Below are positions 54,145 to 63,746 of a stretch of 64,000 nucleotides of DNA, in pieces. The position numbers and the translations under genes were made by a program. Numbering within the stretch: the stretch's first letter is position 1; each line of letters opens with the position of its first letter. The notes under the pieces are model-generated. The model was not told the origin of the DNA, searched no databases, and saw only the letters and a list, made by a program, of their open reading frames with translations. Origin of the DNA: an uncultured Duncaniella sp. (lineage in GTDB: Bacteria > Bacteroidota > Bacteroidia > Bacteroidales > Muribaculaceae); assembly GCA_910584825.1 (NCBI GenBank), contig CAJUCI010000009.1, positions 33,483 to 97,482 on the forward strand, given 5' to 3'.

Positions 54145-56541
54145 TCACCGCACCACCAGCTTGACGGCAATGCCGCCCTGACGCATCACATAGATGCCTG
54201 AGGGAAGCACGGAGGCGGCATTACGGGCCACGATTTCGCGCGCAACGAGGCGGCCGTTGAGGTCGTAGACATCGGCGAGTGCCGAGGGGTCGATGGCATC
54301 GGCGGCGGACGTGTCGGCGATGATGTCGCCGATGCCGCTCTGGTCAATCAGCGACTCGATGGTGACAGTGGAGACGGCGGGAATGGTGACGGTAAGCTTT
54401 TCGCACTGATACTCCTGAACGTTGCCGCCCATGTTAACGCGCCAACGCTTCACTACCTTGGTCTCGTCGGCCGGCTTGGCCTCGACGGTCAGCGTGCGGC
54501 CCTGGAAAAATTTGCCGTCAAACGAGCGGCCCTGAAGAGGGATGCCGTTGACCGTAAGAGTCACTTTGTCGATGCGCCCGGCGTCAATCCTGACGGTGCG
54601 CGGGGTACCGAGCTTGTAGAAATCGGCCAAGTGACTGTAAAAGAATGTCGTGCGGTTGGTGGCCCAGTTCTTGGCATTGCGGAGTTCCTCGTCATAGTTT
54701 GGCCTCCATCCTGTGAAGAGCTTGCAGTGATGGGTGAACTCGCTGCGTATGGCTGACGACATGGCGTCAAGCTCATTGCTCAGAGTGCGCCCGTTGAGGA
54801 AGTCGGCCATATAGACGGCGCAACGGTCAATGAACATGTCGCGAAACTCGGGCACGTCCATGAGACGGCGGAACAGGCGCGTGTGCTCGGGCTTGTTGGC
54901 CCAGGCATTATCTGAGTCGAAGTTATTGTCATGAAGCCAGTTGAAAATCTTGTAATTGTATGGACGGTTATAGAGGCCGAGGCCGAAATCGGTATCCTTG
55001 GCTACCCAACGCCAACGGCCACCCTCGGCCCGCGGACGCCACATGACGATATTGTTGCCGGGGAAGTCGAGGTTGTTGTGAAACAGCTCCATAATCATGA
55101 GGTTGGCAAACTCGCCTGTGTCCATCCACCGCTCGAACTCCTCGATGGTCTGGCCGTGGCCGGAATAGAAATTTGTGAAGGCGTTGAAATTGTCCCACGT
55201 ACCTTCTTTCAGCTCCCACCAGTTCTCAATCATGTCAATATCCTCCTCGCCGTCATACATAGTGTAGATGTAATCCTCGTTGGTGCGGGTGCGGATATTG
55301 AGCATACCCTTGTATTCGCCGTTAATCATGAAGATGGCGGGCTGATAGGGCTGCCAGTCGAGGTCGGCGTTGCGGCCCATATTGCGCTGTATGAGCGCGT
55401 CGCGGAAATAAAGGTAGTTGAAATCGTTGCCGGCATTGCGTAGCTCGATTGATTTCCAGTCGGTCTTGCCGGGGGCGTCGTCAGGGAAGAACTCATACTC
55501 GAGACGCTTGGTGCCGAAACGCTTGTTGGCGTACACGACGAGCGATTTCAGTGCCTCGCCGCGCGATGCGCCGCCCTTTACGCGGGTCTCGCACAGCTGG
55601 TTGATAACACTGCCCTTGCCCGGCTCCCAGAATATCTCCACGTTGACCGGCCTGCGCCAGTCTTTTCTATTCGACACATTGTTGACTGTGCCGTTGTTAT
55701 ATTCATTATAGATACCGAGGCTGCGGCTGTAGAAGTAATCGCGGTCAGTCACCATCGACACTACGGGCATGGTCATGCCACGTCCGAGGAAGATATAGCT
55801 CTGGGTGGTGGAGCGCGGCGAGAGATAGCCGTCGCAGAAGAGCTTGGCCCGCACGGTGGCCGTCCTGTTGACCGATATGGGGTATGTATAGGTGGGAGAT
55901 GTAGCCACAGGCTCGGTGCCATCGACGGTATAGCGTATCACCGTCCCCGCCGGGGCGTCGGCCGGAAGCGAGAGCGACAGGCTGAAGGATGCTGACGACA
56001 CACGACCCGCCTGAGAGAACACCGGCTCACCGAGAATGTCCTTACACACCTTGCCGCAGTTGGACGTGCGCGGGGTCGGCGTGGCCTGATAGCCCCAAGT
56101 GTCGGCACCGTCGGTCACGCGTCCGTATGCAATATTCGGGGCGGGCTGTTTCTTCAGCCCCTCCACCTTATCAACCACCTCCGTGCCTTTGAAGAGGTAG
56201 ACCGCAGCACCCTTGCCTGAGTCGAGACGGAACGGGGCATGATAGCCCGAACCCTCTTTGTCGCAGTATATCAGTACCCGTCCGCGGGCGGCGACAGTCG
56301 TGGACGGGAGCTTGTAGGCTCCGGCGGCGTCGGGTTTGTCGCCAAGGCTGTAAGCTGAAAGATTGACCGCTGTAGCTCCATTGTTGTAAAGCTCGACCCA
56401 CGAGTCGGGGAACTCGTTCAAGTCATCCATGATGCAGTCAATATTGCTCTGCATCAATTCATTAATAACCAATTCGGCCTTGGCCTGCTGTGATACAAGT
56501 GCCATTGATGCCGACAGGAGGAGCGCAGGTAAGATTCTCAT
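54145..56541 (-). CDS. Secreted CotH/lamin-tail-domain protein
   Basis: 798 residues. After the signal peptide (about 1-22, ending QAKA) comes a lamin-tail domain (about 23-150: ELVINELMQSN, DSWVELYNNG). Next is a chitobiase C-terminal-like beta domain (about 172-255: VIRYTVDGTEP), then a CotH kinase-like domain (about 265-650: DWKSIELRNAGND, VAKDTDFGLG). The C-terminal tail, DVYDLNGRLVAREI to the end, resembles a sorting domain for type IX secretion. Function unknown; likely cell surface. Confidence 0.85.
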   Translation of the reverse strand: MRILPALLLSASMALVSQQAKAELVINELMQSNIDCIMDDLNEFPDSWVELYNNGATAVNLSAYSLGDKPDAAGAYKLPSTTVAARGRVLIYCDKEGSGYHAPFRLDSGKGAAVYLFKGTEVVDKVEGLKKQPAPNIAYGRVTDGADTWGYQATPTPRTSNCGKVCKDILGEPVFSQAGRVSSASFSLSLSLPADAPAGTVIRYTVDGTEPVATSPTYTYPISVNRTATVRAKLFCDGYLSPRSTTQSYIFLGRGMTMPVVSMVTDRDYFYSRSLGIYNEYNNGTVNNVSNRKDWRRPVNVEIFWEPGKGSVINQLCETRVKGGASRGEALKSLVVYANKRFGTKRLEYEFFPDDAPGKTDWKSIELRNAGNDFNYLYFRDALIQRNMGRNADLDWQPYQPAIFMINGEYKGMLNIRTRTNEDYIYTMYDGEEDIDMIENWWELKEGTWDNFNAFTNFYSGHGQTIEEFERWMDTGEFANLMIMELFHNNLDFPGNNIVMWRPRAEGGRWRWVAKDTDFGLGLYNRPYNYKIFNWLHDNNFDSDNAWANKPEHTRLFRRLMDVPEFRDMFIDRCAVYMADFLNGRTLSNELDAMSSAIRSEFTHHCKLFTGWRPNYDEELRNAKNWATNRTTFFYSHLADFYKLGTPRTVRIDAGRIDKVTLTVNGIPLQGRSFDGKFFQGRTLTVEAKPADETKVVKRWRVNMGGNVQEYQCEKLTVTIPAVSTVTIESLIDQSGIGDIIADTSAADAIDPSALADVYDLNGRLVAREIVARNAASVLPSGIYVMRQGGIAVKLVVR

Positions 56542-56601
56542 AAATGATTGGTTTGCAATAGAATAATAGATATTAAGGTCAGTGGGATGTGATAACTGTG
56601 G

Positions 56602-57144
56602 CTATGCCTGCACATCAGGGGCTATGCGGGTGAAGAAGTGCCAGATGGCAATGCCGCCCGACACCGACACGTTGAGTGAATGCTTGGTGCCGACCTGGGG
56701 TATCTCAAGGCACACGTCACACTGATTGACCACCTGCTGGTCCACACCGTTGACCTCATGCCCGAGCACGAGCGCGTAACGGCGACCGGGCTGGGGGTTG
56801 AAGTCCTGAAGCTCGATGCTCCCCTTCACCTGCTCGAGACAGCAAAGCGTGTAGCCGTCACGCTGAAGGGCGTCGATGCATTCAGCCGTCGTGGGATAGT
56901 AGCTCCACTCCACCGACTCCTCGGCCCCGAGAGCGGTCTTATGGATTTCGGGGGATGGCGGGCACGCACTGATGCCGCACATCATGATACGCTCCACCGC
57001 AAAGGCGTCGCAGGTGCGGAAGATTGCCCCGATGTTGTTAAGGCTGCGCACATTGTCAAGCACCACTGTAAGGCGCATTTTTGACTGCCGGCGGAAATGC
57101 TCGACATCCACACGGTGAAGGTCCCAAATAGTCTTTTTCTCCAT
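56602..57144 (-). CDS. SpoU/TrmH-family RNA 2'-O-methyltransferase
   Basis: 180 residues with the trefoil-knot (SPOUT) motifs: motif 1 NVRSLNNIGAIFRTCDAF, motif 2 ALVLGHEVNGVDQQV and motif 3 IPQVGTKHSLNVSVSGGIAIW. It methylates ribose in tRNA or rRNA. The start ATG 57144 is used; a TTG at 57174 lies in the promoter -7 box. Whether it is TrmH or an rRNA enzyme cannot be decided here. Confidence 0.9.
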   Translation of the reverse strand: MEKKTIWDLHRVDVEHFRRQSKMRLTVVLDNVRSLNNIGAIFRTCDAFAVERIMMCGISACPPSPEIHKTALGAEESVEWSYYPTTAECIDALQRDGYTLCCLEQVKGSIELQDFNPQPGRRYALVLGHEVNGVDQQVVNQCDVCLEIPQVGTKHSLNVSVSGGIAIWHFFTRIAPDVQA

Positions 57145-57171
57145 TGATGGTGCTGTAATAGTTGATTGATA

Positions 57172-57203
57172 CAAAGTTAATAATTCGTGCGGTCATTTGC
57201 AAC
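57172..57203 (-). promoter_or_regulatory. Bacteroidales-type promoter of the methyltransferase gene
   Basis: GTTG (57203-57200), a 20-base spacer and TAACTTTG (57179-57172) on the minus strand. Confidence 0.65.
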
Positions 57204-57260
57204 ACCCTGCCAAAAAAAGAACAGTGCCATAATTGACGAAAGTGTTGAAGCCGTACAACA

Positions 57261-57396
57261 TTCCAAGAAAGGGACATAAGGACATAAGAGACAAAAGCGA
57301 CATAAGTTTAATATCATCGAATAATCATTGATTATCAAGACAATATATTCCTTATGTCGCTTTTGTCTCTTATGTCCTTATGTCCCTTTCTTGAAT
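57261..57396. repeat. Long intergenic inverted repeat, copy D
   Basis: Arms about 57261-57306 and 57351-57396 match almost perfectly as inverted copies; the loop is AT-rich with a small inner palindrome near 57321-57335. The arm centre is GAGAC/GTCTC. It follows the Arg/Asn-rich protein gene and precedes the methyltransferase promoter. Confidence 0.8.
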
Positions 57397-57418
57397 TATG
57401 GCACTACGGCCTCGTGCC

Positions 57419-58585
57419 CTACATGCCGAGGGTGAGGGTGGTGAGGAAACGGCCTCCGTCACCTGCGCCGAACGTCAAGGTGATGTATCCGTTATTGCCT
57501 CCGAACCATGTGGATGTCATCATGCCACGGGCATTGTTGACGGCCACAGGCATGCCATAGGAGTTGACCAATGTGGCGTAGACCGAGTTGTAACGCGACA
57601 TGTCATAGACGGGGGTGGAGTAATAGAAGCTCGACGCATCAAGCCCTCCGTTGCCGTAATAGAGCGCGCCGTCGGTCCACATGTAATTGAACACCGGCAC
57701 GTTGCGCAGATACACGATATTGTTGCCGTAGCCGTCTACCGAGTAGCCCGAGTTGTAGAGATAGTCGAGCGAGGCATTGAACGCCACGCCGAATGTCAGG
57801 CCAAGGATGCCGCGAATTACGGGGATGCCGGCACGCGGACGCCATGCGGGAGGGGGTACGGGACGGTAATGCGGACGCATCATCACGGGACGGTGCGGGC
57901 GATGAGGCGGAGCAATCATTGGCGGACGCGGGGCGGGTCGGTGATTATGACCGAAACCGGGGCGATGATTCGGACCGGGACGGTTAGGGCCTACAGCCGG
58001 ACGGTTATTACCCGGACCGGGGCGGTTGCCCATCTCGGGATGATGACCGGGACGGTGGTTGCCGTTACCTACATTGCCGGGACGGCCATGCTGGTTGCCT
58101 ACGCCTGGACGGCCTGAAGTTCCAACGTTGCCGGGACGGTTATTAGGGCGATTGTTATTGCCCACATTACCGGGGTGATTGTTCGGGCGGTTGTTGTTGC
58201 CGACGTTGCCGGGGCGATGACCCTCAGGACGCTTGTTGTCGCCGTGATTGCCGTTGCCGACGTTGCCGGGGCGGCCATGCTGATTGCCAGGAGCGGGGCG
58301 GCCGGAAGTACCTACATTACCCGGACGGTTGTTGGGGCGGCTGTTATTACCGACATTTTCAGGGCGTTTGTTGGGACGGCTGTGCGAGCCTGACCCGATG
58401 GCCGGACGGCCACTCTGCCCTCTGCCGCCACTGTGCGAACCTCCGGCCGGACGTGCCGACTGCTTGGGACGTTCGGTGCGGGTATTGTTGCCACGCTCAC
58501 CGTGATGACGCTGAGCATTGACCGCAGGTACGCTCACAGCTATGAGAGCCATGACTAACATTAGGGTGTGCAGGATTCTTCTCAT
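57419..58585 (-). CDS. Secreted Arg/Asn/Gly/Pro-repeat protein
   Basis: 388 residues. A signal peptide (1-24, ending AVNA) is followed by a long low-complexity region (about 25-250) very rich in Arg, Asn, Gly, Pro and His, built of RPGNVGNN- and RPNNRPGNVG-type units. A C-terminal globular domain (about 255-388) has GLTFGVAFNASLDYLYNSGY and GNNIVYLRNVPVFNYMWTDG. I recall similar Bacteroidales proteins but know no function. It ends just before repeat copy D. Confidence 0.8.
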   Translation of the reverse strand: MRRILHTLMLVMALIAVSVPAVNAQRHHGERGNNTRTERPKQSARPAGGSHSGGRGQSGRPAIGSGSHSRPNKRPENVGNNSRPNNRPGNVGTSGRPAPGNQHGRPGNVGNGNHGDNKRPEGHRPGNVGNNNRPNNHPGNVGNNNRPNNRPGNVGTSGRPGVGNQHGRPGNVGNGNHRPGHHPEMGNRPGPGNNRPAVGPNRPGPNHRPGFGHNHRPAPRPPMIAPPHRPHRPVMMRPHYRPVPPPAWRPRAGIPVIRGILGLTFGVAFNASLDYLYNSGYSVDGYGNNIVYLRNVPVFNYMWTDGALYYGNGGLDASSFYYSTPVYDMSRYNSVYATLVNSYGMPVAVNNARGMMTSTWFGGNNGYITLTFGAGDGGRFLTTLTLGM

Positions 58586-58729
58586 GATGTCTTGATGTTT
58601 TTAAGCGTTGACAGTTGAAGGCCTTTACACTATTAGAGCACTGTGGGGGCAAAAGGTTTAGAGCCTGTTTGAAAATTATTGTTAAACAGCCTCTTGGCTA
58701 CTGTCAGAAACTCGTGTCTACTTTACCTT

Positions 58730-59746
58730 TTATTTCAGCGGGTTCCATCCCTGGGCCTGAAGGGGTATCTCGCCGCCGTCACGTGTCACCATAGCACATC
58801 CGAGCGACGGCTTGGTGATATGGCCTATCACCTTCACGCCGGGCAGGTCCTTGACCTTCTCATGATAGTGAAGGGGCACAGTGAAGAGCAGTTCGTAATC
58901 CTCGCCGCCGTTGAGCGCGGCGGTGACCACGTTCATGCCTAACTCCTCGGCCATTACGGCTGTCTGATAGTCGATGGGAATACGCTCCTCAAACACTCTG
59001 CAGCCCACATTGCTCGTCTTGCATATATGCATAAGCTCGGAGCTGAGTCCGTCGCTTACGTCCATCATGGCGGTGGGCACGATGCCCGCCTCGGCCAGCT
59101 CTCGCACGATGTCGCGGCGAGCCTCGGGCTTGAGCTGACGCTCTACGATGTACTCCTTGCCACCGAAATTAGGCACGAAATCCTTCTGCCCGGCTGATGC
59201 CACCTTCTCGCGCTCGAGGAGCTGGAGGCCCATATAGGCCGCGCCGAGGTCGCCCGACACACATATGAGGTCGGTGTCCTTCGCTCCGGAGCGTGACACT
59301 ATCTTGTCGGCCTCAGCCTCGCCGATACATGTGATGGAGATTACGAGCCCCTGTCGCGACGATGTGGTGTCGCCGCCCACGAGGTCCACACCGTAAATCT
59401 CACATGCGAGGCGTATGCCGCTATACAGTTCCTCGATATGCTCTACCGTGAAACGGCTTGATATGCCGAGTGATACTGTAATCTGCCTGGGGGTACCGTT
59501 CATAGCATACACGTCGGAGAAATTCACCACCGCCGACTTGTAGCCGAGATGCTTGAGGGGGACATAGGTGAGGTCGAAGTGCACGCCTTCGAGCAGGAGG
59601 TCGGTGGTGACGAGAATATCGGTGTCACGGTTGCGCAACACTGCACAGTCATCCCCCACCCCCTTGAGGGTCGAGGCATTCACCACGGGCAACTCTTTGG
59701 TGAGACGGTCAATGAGGCCGAACTCACCAAGCTGGGATATTTCCAT
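58730..59746 (-). CDS. thiL: Thiamine-monophosphate kinase
   Basis: 338 residues. The ATP/Mg site motifs are LKGVGDDCAVL, VTTDLLLEGVHFD and GGDTTSSRQGLVISITCIG, and MMDVSDGLSSEL follows. It phosphorylates thiamine monophosphate to the active diphosphate. It follows the nucleoside phosphorylase gene across a hairpin-bearing gap of about 110 bases. Confidence 0.94.
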   Translation of the reverse strand: MEISQLGEFGLIDRLTKELPVVNASTLKGVGDDCAVLRNRDTDILVTTDLLLEGVHFDLTYVPLKHLGYKSAVVNFSDVYAMNGTPRQITVSLGISSRFTVEHIEELYSGIRLACEIYGVDLVGGDTTSSRQGLVISITCIGEAEADKIVSRSGAKDTDLICVSGDLGAAYMGLQLLEREKVASAGQKDFVPNFGGKEYIVERQLKPEARRDIVRELAEAGIVPTAMMDVSDGLSSELMHICKTSNVGCRVFEERIPIDYQTAVMAEELGMNVVTAALNGGEDYELLFTVPLHYHEKVKDLPGVKVIGHITKPSLGCAMVTRDGGEIPLQAQGWNPLK

Positions 59747-59774
59747 AATCGAAAATCCTGATTATTCTTAAATT

Positions 59775-59819
59775 CCGAAAGGCACGGCGGGATACAACAT
59801 ATCCGCCTGTGCCTTTCGG
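59775..59819 (-). terminator. Hairpin between the phosphorylase gene and thiL
   Basis: An imperfect stem of about 20 bp (59775-59794 with 59800-59819, 5-base loop). On the minus strand it is followed by AATTTAAGAATAAT, only weakly T-rich, so partial termination or processing is plausible. Confidence 0.55.
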
Positions 59820-59859
59820 GGTTACGATAAATCTTTGATTTGCAGCCGTTCTGTCAAGT

Positions 59860-60672
59860 TCAGCAGCGGTTGACAAGCTCCTTCATAATCTCCAGACACT
59901 TGGGCTGGGCTATGACGGCTGCCTGCTGCACCTCCTCGTGGGTGGGCACCTGCTTGACATCCTTGCCGCCAAGGTCGGTGATGACCGAGATGCCGTAGAC
60001 ACGCATGCCGGCGTGGTTGGCCACAATGACCTCGGGCACAGTGGACATGCCCACGCAGTCGCCGCCAATCACACGATAGAACTCATATTCGGCCGGAGTC
60101 TCGAAAGTCGGGCCTGTGACGCCGACATACACACCGTGCATCAGGCGTATCCCCTTCTCGGCGGCAATCTCGTCGGCGAGCTTTATGAGAGCGGGGTCGT
60201 AGGCATAGGTCATGGCGGGGAAACGTGTGCCCAGCTCGGGATAGTTCTTTCCACGAAGAGGATGCTCGGGGAAGAGGTTGATATGGTCAGTGATGGTCAT
60301 GACATCGCCGACGACAAACTCCTTGTTCATGCCGCCCGATGCGTTTGACACGAAAAGGGTGTCGACACCGAGAGCCTTGAATACTCTGACGGGGAATGTC
60401 ACGGTCTTCATGTCGTAGCCCTCATAGTAGTGGAAACGGCCCTGCATGGCAATCACAGGCTTGGAGCCGAGTTTGCCGAAGATAAGGTTGCCGCTGTGAC
60501 CCTCGACAGTCGACACGGGGAAGTTGGGTATCTCGCTGTAGGGGATGAATTTCTTGTCGGTGATATGGTCGACGAGCGGACCGAGGCCGGTGCCGAGTAT
60601 GATTGCGGTCTTGGGCATCTCCGCTACCTGCGAACGGAGGTATTCAGCTGTCTGATTGATTTTTTCAAGCAT
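59860..60672 (-). CDS. Purine nucleoside phosphorylase
   Basis: 270 residues of the PNP/MTAP class. The phosphate site is LGTGLG near 27-32 and GHSGNLIFG near 59-67; the active-site segments are MQGRFHYYEGY, NASGGMN and the base site GVYVGVTGPTFETPAEY with SVITDLGG. It cleaves purine nucleosides by phosphorolysis for salvage. The trimeric inosine/guanosine PNP branch is the best fit. Confidence 0.93.
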   Translation of the reverse strand: MLEKINQTAEYLRSQVAEMPKTAIILGTGLGPLVDHITDKKFIPYSEIPNFPVSTVEGHSGNLIFGKLGSKPVIAMQGRFHYYEGYDMKTVTFPVRVFKALGVDTLFVSNASGGMNKEFVVGDVMTITDHINLFPEHPLRGKNYPELGTRFPAMTYAYDPALIKLADEIAAEKGIRLMHGVYVGVTGPTFETPAEYEFYRVIGGDCVGMSTVPEVIVANHAGMRVYGISVITDLGGKDVKQVPTHEEVQQAAVIAQPKCLEIMKELVNRC

Positions 60673-60746
60673 GACTCAAGGGATGATTATAAAATTGATT
60701 ATAATTATACACACATTACGCACTCAGGCCGGGAAGGGGCCGGGCG

Positions 60747-61847
60747 TTAAGATTTGAACAAACGGGAATCGCGGATGGTTTTCTCGACGCACTGCTCGAA
60801 GGGCACTTCATTTGAACGGTCAATGAACCCTACCTTGATGGGCACATAGAACACTTTAGCCTTCAATGCGTGAGGGAAATACGGATTGTTGAACAGTCGC
60901 ACGGCATCCTTTTCGGTGGTGACTATGAACTTGTCCTCGCCGGGGAGTGCATTGAACTCCCGCTCGATTTCATCCATATCTGCTGCCGTGAAATTGTGAT
61001 GGTCGCTGAAACGTTTCAGTTTCACTTTGGCTTTGCGGCGACGCAGGAAGCGTGCGAACGGTTTGGGATTGGCCACGCCGGTGACCACGAGCAGCGGCGT
61101 GCCGGGAGCAAGGGTGTCGAGCGACGGGGTCGACTCGGCCTGGTCGGGGAACACCGGCACGAGATGACCGTAATTATAGCGCGAGAAATAAAGTTTCTGG
61201 AAGGGGAAGAGGTTGAGATTCTCCTCAAAGATGCGATATTGCATCGGTTTCATCTCGGGCGGACACTTTGTTACCACCACGATGTCGGCCCTGTTGAGCG
61301 CGCCGCGCGGCTCACGCAGCCGACCGTAGGGCAGAAGGCTGTCCTTGAACACGGGGCGGTTATGCTCGGTGAGCACAATCGACACCGAGGGCTTAACGTA
61401 ACGGTGCTGGAATGCATCGTCGAGCAGCACGAGATTGATTTTGGGATTGATTTCGAGCATGCGGTTGATGCCCTCAACCCTCTTCTCGCACACGGCCACA
61501 GTGATTTCAGGCCCGAATTTGCGATATATCTGATAGGACTCGTCACCGATGTCCTCGGGTCGCGACTGCTGGGTGGCAAGGACGAATCCCTTGGTGGCTC
61601 GCTTGTAGCCTCGCGAGAGCACACCTATATTATATTTACCCATCAGAGCCTCGATGATATACTCCACGTGGGGAGTCTTGCCGGTACCGCCCATAGCTAT
61701 GTTACCGACCACGACCACCGGCACCTTAAACTCCTGCTGCTTGAGTATCCCCTGCTCGAACAGGCGGTTGCGCACAGCCATCCCCAGCCCGTAGAGGCGT
61801 GAGATTGGATAGAGCAGCAACATTGACAGCAGACGGTTACGTGCCAT
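60747..61847 (-). CDS. lpxK: Tetraacyldisaccharide 4'-kinase
   Basis: 366 residues. A membrane-associated N-terminus precedes the Walker A loop GNIAMGGTGKTP (48-59), and LLDDAFQHRYV is the family's acidic catalytic segment. It phosphorylates the lipid A disaccharide at 4' on the inner face of the inner membrane. The gene lies 57 bases after sppA. Confidence 0.95.
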   Translation of the reverse strand: MARNRLLSMLLLYPISRLYGLGMAVRNRLFEQGILKQQEFKVPVVVVGNIAMGGTGKTPHVEYIIEALMGKYNIGVLSRGYKRATKGFVLATQQSRPEDIGDESYQIYRKFGPEITVAVCEKRVEGINRMLEINPKINLVLLDDAFQHRYVKPSVSIVLTEHNRPVFKDSLLPYGRLREPRGALNRADIVVVTKCPPEMKPMQYRIFEENLNLFPFQKLYFSRYNYGHLVPVFPDQAESTPSLDTLAPGTPLLVVTGVANPKPFARFLRRRKAKVKLKRFSDHHNFTAADMDEIEREFNALPGEDKFIVTTEKDAVRLFNNPYFPHALKAKVFYVPIKVGFIDRSNEVPFEQCVEKTIRDSRLFKS

Positions 61848-61904
61848 TTTTTTATTAGGTGCTTAATTACATTCGTTACAGGTGTACATACTTGGCTCAG
61901 CGCG

Positions 61905-63686
61905 TCAGAGCGAGACCTCGGTGAACTCCATGCGGGCCTGGACAGTGGACATTCCTTTAAGACGGGCTACAGTCTCGTAGAGCGGAGCCATCTCACCAAG
62001 CTCGTCACGCACTATACCGGCCTTGACATCGGCACCGGCATCGAGAAGCACGTCATACCACTTCTCTTTCAGCGCAGGATATTCACGCACTGTCCATGTG
62101 CTCACGTTAAGACGCTCGGCCATTCCGGCTATAGCGGCATCAAGACCGCCAATCTCGTCGACGAGACCGAGTTTCAGAGCCTCGGCTCCGTCCCACACAC
62201 GGCCTTCGGCAATCATCTTGATTGAATCCTGGCTCATGCCGCGGCCTTCGGCACAGCGCGATGTGAACAGTTCGTATCCACGGTTTACATAGCTCTGCAT
62301 GGCCGCACGCTGGGTCGGGGTCATCGGCTCGAACAGTCCGGGCATACCTCCGCCGGGATTGGTCGAGACTGTCGAAGTGTTCACACCGATTTTGTCGTTG
62401 AGCAGACCGCTGAGGTCGGGAATCAGGCCAAAGATACCTATCGAGCCTGTGAGCGTGGTAGGCTGGGCATAGATGCGGTCAGCACCACACGAGATATAGT
62501 AACCGCCCGAAGCGGCATAATCTGACATTGACACATAGAACGGTTTGCCGGTCAGCGATTTCCACTGCTGCAGAGCCTCCCATATCTGCTCGGAAGCAAA
62601 TGCCGAGCCGCCGCCCGAGTTGACATACATCACGAGGCCGTCGATGTCATCCTCATCGGCAAGGTCAAGAATCTCGGGCACAATCTTCGATGCCACGATG
62701 CCCTCGCCTGTCTCGTCGGTGATGTCGCCGCATGCATAGAGCACAGCTATTGTCGCACCCTTTCCGTCACCCTTCTTATCAATATCCTGCACGCTGCAAT
62801 ATTCGGCAGGGCTGACGGGGGTGAGGTCATCGGTATCTTTCTTATCGGTAAGTCCGGCAATCATTTCGTCAAACTCGTGACGGTACATAAGGCCGTCGGC
62901 TATACGCATCTTCACATAGTCGGCTGTAGGCGCGGCATACACCGAGCCGCTTGCCCATGCGTTGACCGTGTCGGCGGGCACCTTGCGTGCTTCGGCAATC
63001 TCGCCTGACACATGGTTCCATATGTTTGACAGGAACAGTTCCTGCTGCTCGCGGGCCGGCTGACTGATGCCGTCAAGTATATAAGGCTCTACGGCACTCT
63101 TATAGGTGCCTACCTTGACCACCTGCACATTCACCCCCAGCTTGTCAAGCAAATTCTTGAAATACATGCCGGTAGCCGAAACTCCGTTGATAAACACCTG
63201 GCCGATAGGGTTGACGTATATCGAGTCGGCAGCCGAGGCGATGTAGTAGTCGCCCTGGGTATAGAGGTCGCCATAGGCATAAATCCATTTGTCAGGGGCC
63301 GATGCCTTGAAACGATGCAGCGACTCCACGATGGCCTGACGTCCGGCCAGACCGAGCTCCGAGCCGCGACACTCTATCACAATGCCGTCTATGCGGTCGT
63401 CATGGGCCGAAGCGTCGATGGCACCCACAATCTGGTTGACACCCTGGGCTCGAGTGTCCTCGCCCTGAATCATACCCAACGGATCAATCTTGCCCGGGCG
63501 GTCGCTAATCTCGCCTGCAAGAAGCACCTGCAGATAGCTGTGACTGTCCACCTTGACAACCTTGCCATTGCTCAGCGAGGCCACTCCGGCGGCAGCAACG
63601 ATTAATATGATTCCGAAAAATGCGATGAAAAGTGAAAACCATATTCCGGCCAATGAGCCGAGAAATGAGAGCAGAAATTTCTTCAT
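61905..63686 (-). CDS. sppA: Signal peptide peptidase SppA (long form)
   Basis: 593 residues with an N-terminal membrane helix (about 11-34) and two tandem SppA domains. The catalytic Lys196 is in VGTYKSAVEP of the first domain and the catalytic Ser393 in YAASGGYYIS of the second, as in the 67-kDa E. coli type. It degrades cleaved signal peptides in the membrane. A full promoter lies at 63715-63746, with a short leader of about 20 bases. It heads sppA-lpxK-PNP-thiL. Confidence 0.95.
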   Translation of the reverse strand: MKKFLLSFLGSLAGIWFSLFIAFFGIILIVAAAGVASLSNGKVVKVDSHSYLQVLLAGEISDRPGKIDPLGMIQGEDTRAQGVNQIVGAIDASAHDDRIDGIVIECRGSELGLAGRQAIVESLHRFKASAPDKWIYAYGDLYTQGDYYIASAADSIYVNPIGQVFINGVSATGMYFKNLLDKLGVNVQVVKVGTYKSAVEPYILDGISQPAREQQELFLSNIWNHVSGEIAEARKVPADTVNAWASGSVYAAPTADYVKMRIADGLMYRHEFDEMIAGLTDKKDTDDLTPVSPAEYCSVQDIDKKGDGKGATIAVLYACGDITDETGEGIVASKIVPEILDLADEDDIDGLVMYVNSGGGSAFASEQIWEALQQWKSLTGKPFYVSMSDYAASGGYYISCGADRIYAQPTTLTGSIGIFGLIPDLSGLLNDKIGVNTSTVSTNPGGGMPGLFEPMTPTQRAAMQSYVNRGYELFTSRCAEGRGMSQDSIKMIAEGRVWDGAEALKLGLVDEIGGLDAAIAGMAERLNVSTWTVREYPALKEKWYDVLLDAGADVKAGIVRDELGEMAPLYETVARLKGMSTVQARMEFTEVSL

Positions 63687-63714
63687 GTTTACTATAGGCA
63701 GCTGTAATGCCCCA

Positions 63715-63746
63715 CAAAAGTAACATAACTCCGCCTCATAACCAAA
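63715..63746 (-). promoter_or_regulatory. Bacteroidales-type promoter of sppA
   Basis: TTTG (63746-63743), a 20-base spacer and TACTTTTG (63722-63715) on the minus strand. Confidence 0.7.

Noticed and set aside
57866..58381. Regular repeats that at first look like a CRISPR or satellite array
   Set aside because: The units keep the reading frame of a signal-peptide-bearing protein, have no uniform spacers, and differ at silent positions; this is a coding low-complexity region.
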